Source: Chryseobacterium sp. SN22 (lineage in GTDB: Bacteria > Bacteroidota > Bacteroidia > Flavobacteriales > Weeksellaceae). From it: a DNA stretch of 64,000 nt. Numbering within the stretch: the first letter of the stretch is position 1; each line of letters begins with the position of its first letter. The translations under genes were made by a program, and so were the position numbers. The DNA lies in assembly GCF_008329705.1 (NCBI RefSeq), contig NZ_VTSX01000024.1, positions 1 through 64,000 on the forward strand. The letters run 5' to 3'. This document shows positions 35,817 to 44,264 of the stretch, piece after piece. Below the pieces are notes generated by a model that was not told the DNA's origin, ran no database searches, and saw only the letters and a list, made by a program, of their open reading frames with translations.

Positions 35817-35930
35817 AGTTCTTTGTCCTGAAACAAAAGAACCAAAAATTCAAGACTTGGAAACCCACCTGAAATTTTAAATGAATTCCTAAAATTTCCA
35901 AACTCGGACGGAAAAATGACCGGATTTCTA
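35817..35930. repeat. Diverged single copy of the 61-62.7 kb hairpin repeat
   Basis: AGTTCTTTGTCCTG, then AAACAAAAGAACCAAAAATT, CAAGACTTGG, and further on AATTCCTAAAATTTCCAAAC. This matches the anchor of the right-hand array (AGTTCTTTTGTCTTGATACA, AAAGAACC) with small changes. The hairpin arms GTTCTTT-GT and ACAAAAGAAC are mostly kept. Confidence 0.7.
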
Positions 35931-36028
35931 AATAACATGTTCTGCCGCCGCTCAAACACTGGAAATTTCTTAACGGAATTTCCTTAATTTTTTAATGCCT
36001 CCGTTTCCGATGTCATGATAAATATAAT

Positions 36029-36041
36029 AACCCGATTGCAT
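36029..36041 (-). promoter_or_regulatory. Operator-like half site ATGCAATCGGGTT, site 5
   Basis: Minus-strand AATGCAATCGGG matches the TGCAATCG half of the palindrome family, about 265 bp upstream of the PL11 ATG. Confidence 0.4.
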
Positions 36042-36107
36042 TTATTTAAAACACATTGAATAAAGAGACAGCTTATTGCTGAATAATTTAACCGTTAAAT
36101 CTCTTGC

Positions 36108-36195
36108 AGCCCGACCTTAGTGGAGCTCTTTTTGCCGGAGCAAAGCGGAGGCAAAAAAGCGGGAACGGAGGGCGGATAAGCTGCCCAAATAAATA
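36108..36195 (+). repeat. Dispersed repeat family A, copy 3
   Basis: TTGCAGCCCGACC, GGAGCTCTTTTTGCC, AAAAAAGCGGGAACGGAGGG and GCTGCCCAAATAAAT. It is the complete-looking copy and lies in the 460-bp gap between the PL11 and DUF4350-like genes, with operator-like sites on both sides. Confidence 0.65.
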
Positions 36196-36206
36196 TGAGA
36201 TCCCAC

Positions 36207-36221
36207 TTCAATCGATTGCAC
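36207..36221 (-). promoter_or_regulatory. Palindromic operator-like site GTGCAATCGATTG, site 6
   Basis: Minus-strand TGTGCAATCGATTGAA, 13 of the 14 core positions of the perfect palindrome. It lies just after the DUF4350-like stop and upstream of the PL11-GH105 operon, about 440 bp from its ATG. Confidence 0.55.
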
Positions 36222-36228
36222 AGATTAT

Positions 36229-37032
36229 TTATTTTTTATCAACCTGCTTCAGCAACCACTTCACCCACTCTTCTGTTCCCTGAGCATTGGTGAAATCTGC
36301 CGGAAGTTTTTTGCCGTCGATGTATTCATTGTAGCACCACGGATCACCCAATGCGAAAACGGTACCCCTGCCGACTTTTGCAATTGCTCCGATGTTTTTG
36401 CCTTCTGCCGTCAAGATGGCTTTGGCAGGTGCTTTTACATCCATGGAGCTTATCTCTTTCATATATAATTTCTGTACGGAGAACACTTCGTTTCCGGCCG
36501 GAACCATTACTTTGCCCTGCTCAAATTCTCTTTTCTGAACCCGGTTATAACTGTCATCATTGAAATGAATCCCGAATTCTCCCGCCAATTGGTTGAAATG
36601 CTCAAACTCAGAATTGCCGTTGTCATTGCTCATCAAGACTAAAACGCCGCCTTTTTTCACCCAATCCACCAAATTCCTGATAGAACCGGCGTCCATAAGG
36701 TTGGCTTTTCCTCCATACGCTTCTTTATCGGTATCGGGGTCAACGATAATATAGAGGTTGGCTTTTTTCAAATCTCTTTTGGAAGGCGCTGTCGTCAACG
36801 TGCTGATCTCTGCGCCCTGTTTCTGAAAGATTCCGCCCAATAAAGAAAAGCCGCCGTTGGAAGTGTCATTCCAGGTGTAATGCCACGGTTCCAAAGCTTT
36901 GGTTTCTTTATTTTCCTTTTTTTCGTTGTTGAAGAAATTATCCAAAACGACTTTCGGTTTATCCTGGGCAGTGGAAATCCCAAATGTAAGGAGACTTCCC
37001 AATGCTACTGTTTTTACGATGACTTGTTTCAT
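36229..37032 (-). CDS. Secreted DUF4350-like protein associated with GH105 enzymes
   Basis: A 267-residue protein with signal peptide (MKQVIVKTVALGSLLTFGIS). The body starts KVVLDNFFNNEKKENKE and has HYTWNDTSNGGFSLLGGIFQ, LYIIVDPDTDKEA, DWVKKGGVLVLMSND, HFNQLAGEFGI and GRGTVFALGDPWCYNEYIDG: a Rossmann-like GATase1/DUF4350 fold. From memory such domains occur fused to GH105 hydrolases in Bacteroidota; here it is a separate gene. No catalytic residues are evident. It may bind unsaturated galacturonate products. The start at 37032 gives the signal peptide. Confidence 0.65.
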   Translation of the reverse strand: MKQVIVKTVALGSLLTFGISTAQDKPKVVLDNFFNNEKKENKETKALEPWHYTWNDTSNGGFSLLGGIFQKQGAEISTLTTAPSKRDLKKANLYIIVDPDTDKEAYGGKANLMDAGSIRNLVDWVKKGGVLVLMSNDNGNSEFEHFNQLAGEFGIHFNDDSYNRVQKREFEQGKVMVPAGNEVFSVQKLYMKEISSMDVKAPAKAILTAEGKNIGAIAKVGRGTVFALGDPWCYNEYIDGKKLPADFTNAQGTEEWVKWLLKQVDKK

Positions 37033-37073
37033 AAATTTACTGATGTTTAATTTAACCTGTTTTTTATAATTTA

Positions 37074-37160
37074 AAAGCAAAGCCCGCAAAGTTTTTCTCT
37101 AACGGCGTACCGTTTTTTAAGTTCGCAGATGCGTAAACTCAGCTAAGCATGCGAAGGCTG
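37074..37160 (+). repeat. Dispersed intergenic repeat, family B, copy 2
   Basis: AGCAAAGCCCGCAAAGTTTT, TTTTTTAAGTTCGCAGATGC and ACTCAGC, the same blocks as family B at 1708-1792 in the same order. It fills the gap between the DUF4350-like and GH106 genes. Confidence 0.55.
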
Positions 37161-37183
37161 TTAATTGCAGGCTATCATTACAT

Positions 37184-39958
37184 TTATTTTGAAAAATATA
37201 AAGGAATCAATTGAATCTGCCCAGCCAGACCTGACGGTTGCACTTTCCAATCAGACGCATCAAACGGTTTATAATCAATATTGACAAAGTTGATTTCATG
37301 GTAATTCCGCCACGGGATTTTGTTCCGGTCCATATAACGGATCCGGTTGGCCATCAGGTTGGAAACTTCAATCTGAATGGTATTTTTTCCTTTTTTCAGG
37401 TATTTTCCGACATTGACTTCAAACGGAAGGCTCCACACCATTCCTGCATCCCGGCCGTTGATGATGACTTTGGCACTTTCGTATAATCGATCGAATTTCA
37501 GTACAAAATCGTCGGCTTTGCTTTTCTTTAATTTAAATGAAGACGTATAAATTCCCGTTCCCGAAAAACTTTGCGTGGAAGCATCCTCTGTAAAATCCGT
37601 CCAGGGCTGAAGTTCGCTTAAAGTTCTTGATTCCGGAAGTTCGGGACCGCCTTCTTTAAAAGTCAGCTGCCAGGGCCGGCTGAGAACAACCGGAGCATCG
37701 GTTTTTTCAGTATATTTCCATTTTGAAATGGATCTGTCCGCATCTTCAGACGTTTTGATAATTATGGATTCTCCTGATTTCAACTGAACTCTGATTGAAC
37801 CGTCCTGCGTTTCGGCAGTACCGGAATTGCCGTTTTCAGGATTCATCAGTACCACCTGTTTTCCAATAAAATTCAAAGGAATATTCTGATTGATTTCTTT
37901 CGGACTGTGATTGACGAGGTAATAATATTTTCCGCCACTGTATTTCCTCCGTACAAATTTCAATCCGGTATCGGATAATTTTTCTCTTTCAATTTTTAAA
38001 AACGCCAACCCTTTTTCAACATCTGAACCCAATACAATTTTTCCTTTTCCGAAAATGGCTGATTTTACATTTCCGTCCTGCTGAAAAGGAATTTGGCTCC
38101 ACAAAGACTGTAACTCATTTCTTCTTTTTTCCACCTCAAAATTTCCGGGAACATCTTTCGGCCCGCTTTGAAAAATAACAGAAGCGCCCTGCTCAGCCAG
38201 ATGTAAAATATTTTTCAACGTAGATTCAGGCAGATAATCCAGCTTTGGAACAATCAATACTTTATAAGAACCTCCGTCTTTCGATATCTGAATTTTCTGA
38301 TGATCAAGCTGTGCTGCGCCAATCATTTTATCCGAAATCATATCCAGGGAATAGCCGGATTTGCCTAATCTTTCAAGATTTTCATAAAATGCGGTCGGAT
38401 GCAGCCACTTTTCGGTGTTGTGAATTTTGAATGCCATATCTTTCCCTTTCGGGCTCGCCCACTGGTCGTACACCGGCCAGTACATCAGGATTTCGTTATC
38501 CGGTTTCCCGCTTTGTAAAACGGATTGCGTTCTTGCGATATAGGCATTCAGGCCTTTGATATTCGGCCATAAACTGTTTTCAGGAACAAAATTGGTGGAA
38601 GCATAAAACAGCCAGCCCGGAAACTGAACATCAGCCGGCGTATACGTGGTTCCGTGATAAAAGATATGGTTGATTCCCGACAGAAAAATCTGTTCGGCTT
38701 CCGGTTTTACCTGTGACCAGGAGGTTTTGAAATGTTCCGTCAGCCAGGTAAAAGATTCGTTGGAAATCAGAGGCTTCCCCATAATATTGGCGGCTGAAGA
38801 GGCAAATTTCAGCATATTGATATCAGGGACTTCCTTGGTATTAAGGTCTTCCACATTTCGTTTTAAACCTTTAATATCGAATTTTGTGCTTCCAAAAGTT
38901 TCTGATTCCGGAATATCCACGGCTGCATACAGATCCAGCAGGTTCCCCGGCGAACCGTGGGCCTGATTGGTATTTTTCGAGTTTCTGGAATGTGCCCAAC
39001 CGGTGAAGTTTTCCGTAAAGTTATGGAGAATGAGTTCGCTCATGGTTTCCCGGTAATCCGATTTTATCCTTCCTGCGATTTCACTTTCGTTGTCACTGAC
39101 GAGATATCTGATATACGGGCTAAGATCATAGCCTCTTCTTTTTTTGAATTCATCCTTAAAACCGGCAGTCCAATCCGCATTGTACACCTCATAACTGTCA
39201 TTGAAAAACGAACGGATTCCGTAGTCTGAATTTCCAAAAGCCTTATCAAATGTTTTCAGATAATCTTTGGTCGCATCCGGTGAAAAGTGATCCAATGTAT
39301 AGCCGTCGCCGCCCGGAGCGGCACGTTTCACCTTTTGCAATGTTTTGCCAGCAAAAACGGCATAAACCGTCCATTTTCCTGATACCGGTTTCCAGTTCAG
39401 GGAACCGTCAGCAGTAACTTTATCCGTTAGAACAATTGCTTCATTTTTCTCATTGTAAGCAGTGACCATATCGAGTTCCGCCGTTTTTAAACTTTTCTGT
39501 TTTCCGTCTTTCAGAACCATCTTTTCGGAAAATTTTTCATCCGGCTGAATGCTATACGTCTGAACAATCATTTTTGTTGCCGCATCCTGTTCGCTGACCT
39601 GGGGCCCTCCGACCGGCCAGCCGGTTCCTACGGCCATATCAACACCCATGTTCAGGCTTTTCGCTTTGCCGGCCGTAAACCGGAGCATTCTCATCCATTC
39701 CGGAGAAAGGTAATTCAGATACCGGTTTTCAAATCCTTTTGCACCGTAAATCGGGACGATTTCAACGCCTCCGAAACCCGCCTGGGAAAGGGTCGTCAGT
39801 TGTTTGTCCAGACCTTTTTCATCCACGGCGCTTCCCATCCACCACCAGCGCGTCCAGGGCTGAGCAGTGTTGGCCGCTTCCGGCCACGGATTCTGTGCGG
39901 AGAGATTTCCGAAGACCAGACTGAGAGCGCTGAGTTTTATGATATTTCTGATATTCAT
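37184..39958 (-). CDS. GH106 alpha-L-rhamnosidase
   Basis: A 924-residue secreted enzyme (signal peptide to about NLSAQ, residue 22). The GH106 start is clear: PWTRWWWMGSAVDEKGLDKQ, GFGGVEIVPIYGAKGFENRY and TGWPVGGPQVSEQDA. Further on are YEVYNADWTAGFKDEFKKRRG, ETFGSTKFDI and SNESFTWLTEHFK. The C-terminus carries a jelly-roll carbohydrate-binding domain (IYTSSFKLKKS ... NGRDAGMVWSLPFEVNVGKY). It releases L-rhamnose from RG oligosaccharides by inversion with calcium and two Glu residues; I did not fix which. It supplies the RhaT substrate. Confidence 0.92.
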   Translation of the reverse strand: MNIRNIIKLSALSLVFGNLSAQNPWPEAANTAQPWTRWWWMGSAVDEKGLDKQLTTLSQAGFGGVEIVPIYGAKGFENRYLNYLSPEWMRMLRFTAGKAKSLNMGVDMAVGTGWPVGGPQVSEQDAATKMIVQTYSIQPDEKFSEKMVLKDGKQKSLKTAELDMVTAYNEKNEAIVLTDKVTADGSLNWKPVSGKWTVYAVFAGKTLQKVKRAAPGGDGYTLDHFSPDATKDYLKTFDKAFGNSDYGIRSFFNDSYEVYNADWTAGFKDEFKKRRGYDLSPYIRYLVSDNESEIAGRIKSDYRETMSELILHNFTENFTGWAHSRNSKNTNQAHGSPGNLLDLYAAVDIPESETFGSTKFDIKGLKRNVEDLNTKEVPDINMLKFASSAANIMGKPLISNESFTWLTEHFKTSWSQVKPEAEQIFLSGINHIFYHGTTYTPADVQFPGWLFYASTNFVPENSLWPNIKGLNAYIARTQSVLQSGKPDNEILMYWPVYDQWASPKGKDMAFKIHNTEKWLHPTAFYENLERLGKSGYSLDMISDKMIGAAQLDHQKIQISKDGGSYKVLIVPKLDYLPESTLKNILHLAEQGASVIFQSGPKDVPGNFEVEKRRNELQSLWSQIPFQQDGNVKSAIFGKGKIVLGSDVEKGLAFLKIEREKLSDTGLKFVRRKYSGGKYYYLVNHSPKEINQNIPLNFIGKQVVLMNPENGNSGTAETQDGSIRVQLKSGESIIIKTSEDADRSISKWKYTEKTDAPVVLSRPWQLTFKEGGPELPESRTLSELQPWTDFTEDASTQSFSGTGIYTSSFKLKKSKADDFVLKFDRLYESAKVIINGRDAGMVWSLPFEVNVGKYLKKGKNTIQIEVSNLMANRIRYMDRNKIPWRNYHEINFVNIDYKPFDASDWKVQPSGLAGQIQLIPLYFSK

Positions 39959-40084
39959 CCTTACTTTATTTTATAGTTTTCGGTAAGATTCGCCGTTTCA
40001 GGTATTCTTACTCCTATAATTACTTTTCATCGGGCTTTATCCAATGCTATCGCAAGCCATTCCTTTATGGTTTGCAAAATTAAA

Positions 40085-41407
40085 TCAGTTTCCATCCGGT
40101 TTTAAAGATTCCGTATAAATGCTTTCCGGCCAGTGAAAATCTTCTACGGCATCAGGTCTGCTGGGATCAAAACCTTTATAATTGCCGGAAATGTATTTCT
40201 TCAGCGGTAAGTTTTGGTCAATGATTGATTTTACTACACATTTTGCAAGTTCATAAGCGCCGTAAGTATTAAAATGGGTATCGTCTGCCAAAGCCGCCGG
40301 CTGATCCGGATAGGAATTTGCAGGATAATAGACAAATGCTTTTTTTGAAGCTTCCGGACCCATCGCTTCAAATAAGGTCCTGCTCAATGCATTCAAATCA
40401 ATCAGGTCCACTTTTTCTTCTGCGGCAATTTCTCTAACGGCATCCGGAAAATCATCCAGCGTATTGATGATTTTATTGTTTTCATCAAAAGCCCTGCGGT
40501 TCATAGAAGTTACCAAAACCGGAACGGCCCCTAATTGTTTTGCTTTCTGAATCCATTCTTTCAGGCGTTTTCTATATCCTGATTTTTCGCTGTCTGCATA
40601 CTTCTGGTCATTATGTCCAAACTGGATGAAGAGATAGTCTCCGGGTTTTATCTGATTCCGGATTTTATCGATCCGGTGGCGGTCTTCAAAGGCTTTCAGG
40701 GTTTCGCCGCTTTCGGCATTATTGGCAATCGCCACTTTATCCGGAACAAAAAAGTACGGCAGCATCTGTCCCCATGAAGCCCACGGTTCGTACTGCGCGT
40801 CCACAACTGTTGAATCTCCCGTCAAATAGATCGTTTTTGCTATTTTATTCGGCTGAATGACTACTGAACAAATTTTCGGTGCCTTACCATTGAATTCTAT
40901 GGTCAGCAAATTGTCCCAGTGCAGGTATTTTCGTTCCCTCGCTTTTAATTTCACAATTCCGATCTGCGTTCCGTCCTGCTTCCGGATGATGCTGTCTTTT
41001 ACGTGAACCGTGATTGTTTTTTCTACGGTTTCGCCCTGTTGGGTCCTGACCTCATTCAGCATCAGGCGGCGGTTTTCCACCCGCACTGTCGTTTCCGAAA
41101 CTCCTCTGCTATCGCCTATATTCAGTTTAATGTTATAATTTCCTTCAGGAAGTACGACTGAAAAATAGAATGGCCTATCGCCCGTAATGAAGTCTCCCGT
41201 CAGGGGATTTCCGCCGTTGTCAACCGATTGCAAACCGGAAATATCCATAAATCCGTAGCCGGCTTTCTTATCGAATGCTGAAGTTGGAGTTACGGGAATA
41301 TACCCTTTTTCAACTCTGTTTCCGCCAAAGTCAAATTTAAAATCCATCTGTTGAGCCAGCAAAAACGGACTCAGAAAAAGCATTATGATCGGTATCGGAT
41401 TTTTCAT
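40085..41407 (-). CDS. CE12 rhamnogalacturonan acetylesterase with N-terminal beta-sandwich
   Basis: A 440-residue protein with signal peptide (to about LAQQ). Residues 20-185 form a galactose-binding-like beta-sandwich (DFKFDFGGNRVEKGYIPVTP). Residues 190-400 are an SGNH hydrolase of family CE12: nucleophile Ser199 in TGDST, Asn266 in GHND, Asp375-His378 in DDTHF. It deacetylates galacturonate residues in RG-I so that lyases can act. It sits one base after the GH2 gene, in a GH28-GH2-CE12 operon. Confidence 0.92.
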   Translation of the reverse strand: MKNPIPIIMLFLSPFLLAQQMDFKFDFGGNRVEKGYIPVTPTSAFDKKAGYGFMDISGLQSVDNGGNPLTGDFITGDRPFYFSVVLPEGNYNIKLNIGDSRGVSETTVRVENRRLMLNEVRTQQGETVEKTITVHVKDSIIRKQDGTQIGIVKLKARERKYLHWDNLLTIEFNGKAPKICSVVIQPNKIAKTIYLTGDSTVVDAQYEPWASWGQMLPYFFVPDKVAIANNAESGETLKAFEDRHRIDKIRNQIKPGDYLFIQFGHNDQKYADSEKSGYRKRLKEWIQKAKQLGAVPVLVTSMNRRAFDENNKIINTLDDFPDAVREIAAEEKVDLIDLNALSRTLFEAMGPEASKKAFVYYPANSYPDQPAALADDTHFNTYGAYELAKCVVKSIIDQNLPLKKYISGNYKGFDPSRPDAVEDFHWPESIYTESLKPDGN

Positions 41408-41408
41408 T

Positions 41409-44264
41409 TCAATCGGTTAAAATATTTTCTTTCGGCATGGTAAACTGTTTATTTTCATCGCCTGAATCCGGCAGACCGAAGTAGAAATATAAAGTTCTTC
41501 TGAATGTGCCTTTCAGATGATTCGGTTCGCTCTCCGGTCCTGATGATCCGGTTTTATCGTTGATGTTAAACGCCAGCACTGTTCCCAACGGTGGAATTGC
41601 ATCCAAAAACGAAATATTTCCGCCCGGCAATCCCGGATAGCCTTCGGCTCCGTAAATTCCGTAAAAATCAAAAAGCCGCACGAACATTCTTTCTTCCTTG
41701 GTCCCGACCGTTATTTTTCCTTCTGCCGTATCCAGCTGCAGCCACGAAACATCATCAAAATACCCTTTGAATTCAGGATAGATCCATGGCGACTGACCTG
41801 TTCTTGTTGAGTTTTTCAAATTCTGCCAGACATTATAAGCCTGCCCCTGGGTTCTATTTTTCCAGACATGATACGGTCCTTTTCCCAGCCATTTGGCATT
41901 GATCACATAATTTTCAGGCTCATCGAAACTTACGCCCGCAAACTGATAATCCCCCGATAAGGAATATTCATAACTCAGTTCCAGTATTCCGTTCGGATTG
42001 AGTTTCCAGAGAACCGTATTTCCATTTCTGTATTTTGCTTCGACCCATTGGCATTTCCCTTCTGCAAAAGACCTGATGCCGGACAGTTCCATAGTTCCGT
42101 TCACGAAAACCGGCCCGTTCCCGAAACTCATTTTTTTGCCTTTTTTATCGACGATGACCGATTTTAGCAATCCGTCTTTTTTTCCGATGGCCCATTCTTT
42201 TTCGTCTGATTTCAAAATGAACAGCGAATCATTTTCAACGACAGAAACCGGAAATTCTTTAATTAAAGATTTTGAAAACTGTTTTGAAACCTCATCATTC
42301 GACTTCAATTTCCAGGTCCAGGTGTAAATTTCTTTTCCGAAAGCATCGGCTGCGGTTAAAAGCAAACCTTCATTTTCTTTCCAGTCTGCAGGAAGATTCA
42401 GATGGATATATCCTTTTTCTGTTGGCAGAATATCCGGCGATTCTGCTTTTCCTTTTTGAATTGCATCAAATCCAGATTCAAAAGAAAATGGTGTTTTGAA
42501 CTTCACCAATTTCCATTCAAACTCACAATCCCTTATGTTTGTAAAATGATACCGGTTTTCCACAGGAATTAAGCCGTTAAAATCATCAGGCAGGGTTTTC
42601 AATTCAATTTTTACCGGACTGTAAATTTCACGGATGGCGTAAAAGCTCCCTTCTTTTTCACGGTGCGGTCCCAAAATGCCGTCGGGGGCATTAATCGCAT
42701 TCACATCGATTTGATTATTAAAATCCGTCCGCACCAGACCTTCATCTGCGAATGCCCACAGAAAGCCGCCTGCTCCTTTCCTGGAATTCCAGTGCAGCTC
42801 CCAGTAATCGGCTAAAGAAGTTCCGCCGCCGCCGTCATCCTGAGCATGGAGAAACTCAGTAGGCATGTAAATATTTTCTCCTTCCAGGATCTTTCTGGTG
42901 CTGTCATAATCTTCATAATGATTACAGTCGATTCCGTTGAAGGCATTCCCGGGTTTGTGGTGGGCATGGATCACCGGCCGGCCGGACAGGTCGTATTTGG
43001 CAAATTCCGCATCCAGATCAAAATTGTGGCCGCCTTCATTGCCGTTGCTCCAGAAAATAATTGAAGGGTGGTTTGCATCCCTCGCTACCATTTCTTTCAC
43101 AAGCTTTTTCCCGGCTTCCGTGCTGTATTTTTTCTGCCAGCCTGCCAGTTCATCCAGGACATACAGCCCCAGCGAATCACAAATTCTTAAAAACGACTTG
43201 TTGGGTGGATAATGGGAACAGCGGACGGCATTCATATTCATTTCCTTAATGAGCTGAACGTCCATTAAATCAATATCTTCCGTAACTGCCCTGCCCGTTT
43301 CCGGCCACCAGACGTGACGGTTGATGCCTTTCATTTTGACTTTGGTTCCGTTGATGAAGATCCCGTCGCCTTTTCGGATTTCAATAGTCCGGAACCCGAA
43401 TTTTTCTTCGGTTCGGAAGATTTTCTTTCTGTTTTTATTTAAAATGAATCTGGCTTTGTACAAATGAGGTGTTTCAGCCGTCCAGCGTTTTGGATTTTTA
43501 ACGGAAAACCGAATCTGTTTTAAAGTGTCGCTCTTCTGAATCCGAACCTGTGATTCCGCCACCAGAGTATTTTGGGCATCAAACAGTTCTACTTTCAAAG
43601 TATTTCCGGAATCGATTCCTTTTAAGCTGATATCAGCACGGAAAGTTCCGTCTGCTCCGGCATCAATGGCCGTCCGTGAAATATGTTCCTTCGGGCTTGC
43701 TTCAAGATACACCGGACGGAAAATTCCGCCTAAAATCCAGTAATCGGCGAGACGTTCCGCATTGTTGACGGATTTATCAGCCGACATTTTGGAAACGCTG
43801 ACTTCAATACTATTTTCTCTTCCGAACCGGATTTTATCTGAAATGTCATAATGGAATTCATAAAAGGCACCCTTATGAACGGCTCCGGCTGACTGTCCGT
43901 TGATTTTCACTTCCGTATCCGTCATTGAACCTTCGAAAACGATGCTGATGGTTTTGCCTTTCCAGGAATCAGGGACGGCGAATTTGCGTTTGTACAAACC
44001 CGTTTCGTCGTGAAACTTGAAGTTTTTACCATACGTTACATAATCCCGACCGTAATTGTAAGCGCCGAAACCCTGTTGCTCCCAATGAGAAGGCACCTGA
44101 ATTTTACCCCAACTTCCGGATTTTCTTCCTGAATTGATCCAGAAATCCCATTCTTCCGTCCGCTGAGCATCTTTCCCGCTCAGGAATTGGATTTCCTTCG
44201 ACTGAGAAAACAGAAGCTGTGAACAGACAGCTAAAAAAGCGAATATTTTAAAAGAGAAATTCAT
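41409..44264 (-). CDS. GH2 beta-galactosidase
   Basis: A 951-residue secreted enzyme (signal to about FSQ, residue 21). Domain order is that of LacZ-type GH2: sugar-binding jelly roll (QVPSHWEQQGFGAYNY), beta-sandwich, TIM barrel (FGFRTIEIRKGDG, KGINRHVWWPETGRAVTEDI), then C-terminal small and large beta domains (WLGKGPYHVWKNR). Acid/base Glu410 in WSNGNEGG and nucleophile Glu470 in TEFLHAQDDGG. It would trim galactan side chains of RG-I. Its ATG overlaps the stop of the upstream GH28 gene by one base (TAATG). Confidence 0.93.
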   Translation of the reverse strand: MNFSFKIFAFLAVCSQLLFSQSKEIQFLSGKDAQRTEEWDFWINSGRKSGSWGKIQVPSHWEQQGFGAYNYGRDYVTYGKNFKFHDETGLYKRKFAVPDSWKGKTISIVFEGSMTDTEVKINGQSAGAVHKGAFYEFHYDISDKIRFGRENSIEVSVSKMSADKSVNNAERLADYWILGGIFRPVYLEASPKEHISRTAIDAGADGTFRADISLKGIDSGNTLKVELFDAQNTLVAESQVRIQKSDTLKQIRFSVKNPKRWTAETPHLYKARFILNKNRKKIFRTEEKFGFRTIEIRKGDGIFINGTKVKMKGINRHVWWPETGRAVTEDIDLMDVQLIKEMNMNAVRCSHYPPNKSFLRICDSLGLYVLDELAGWQKKYSTEAGKKLVKEMVARDANHPSIIFWSNGNEGGHNFDLDAEFAKYDLSGRPVIHAHHKPGNAFNGIDCNHYEDYDSTRKILEGENIYMPTEFLHAQDDGGGGTSLADYWELHWNSRKGAGGFLWAFADEGLVRTDFNNQIDVNAINAPDGILGPHREKEGSFYAIREIYSPVKIELKTLPDDFNGLIPVENRYHFTNIRDCEFEWKLVKFKTPFSFESGFDAIQKGKAESPDILPTEKGYIHLNLPADWKENEGLLLTAADAFGKEIYTWTWKLKSNDEVSKQFSKSLIKEFPVSVVENDSLFILKSDEKEWAIGKKDGLLKSVIVDKKGKKMSFGNGPVFVNGTMELSGIRSFAEGKCQWVEAKYRNGNTVLWKLNPNGILELSYEYSLSGDYQFAGVSFDEPENYVINAKWLGKGPYHVWKNRTQGQAYNVWQNLKNSTRTGQSPWIYPEFKGYFDDVSWLQLDTAEGKITVGTKEERMFVRLFDFYGIYGAEGYPGLPGGNISFLDAIPPLGTVLAFNINDKTGSSGPESEPNHLKGTFRRTLYFYFGLPDSGDENKQFTMPKENILTD

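Noticed and set aside
41218..41238. CAACCGATTGCA inside the CE12 gene as a further operator
   Set aside because: It lies within the coding sequence, in a codon context that explains it, and far from a promoter.
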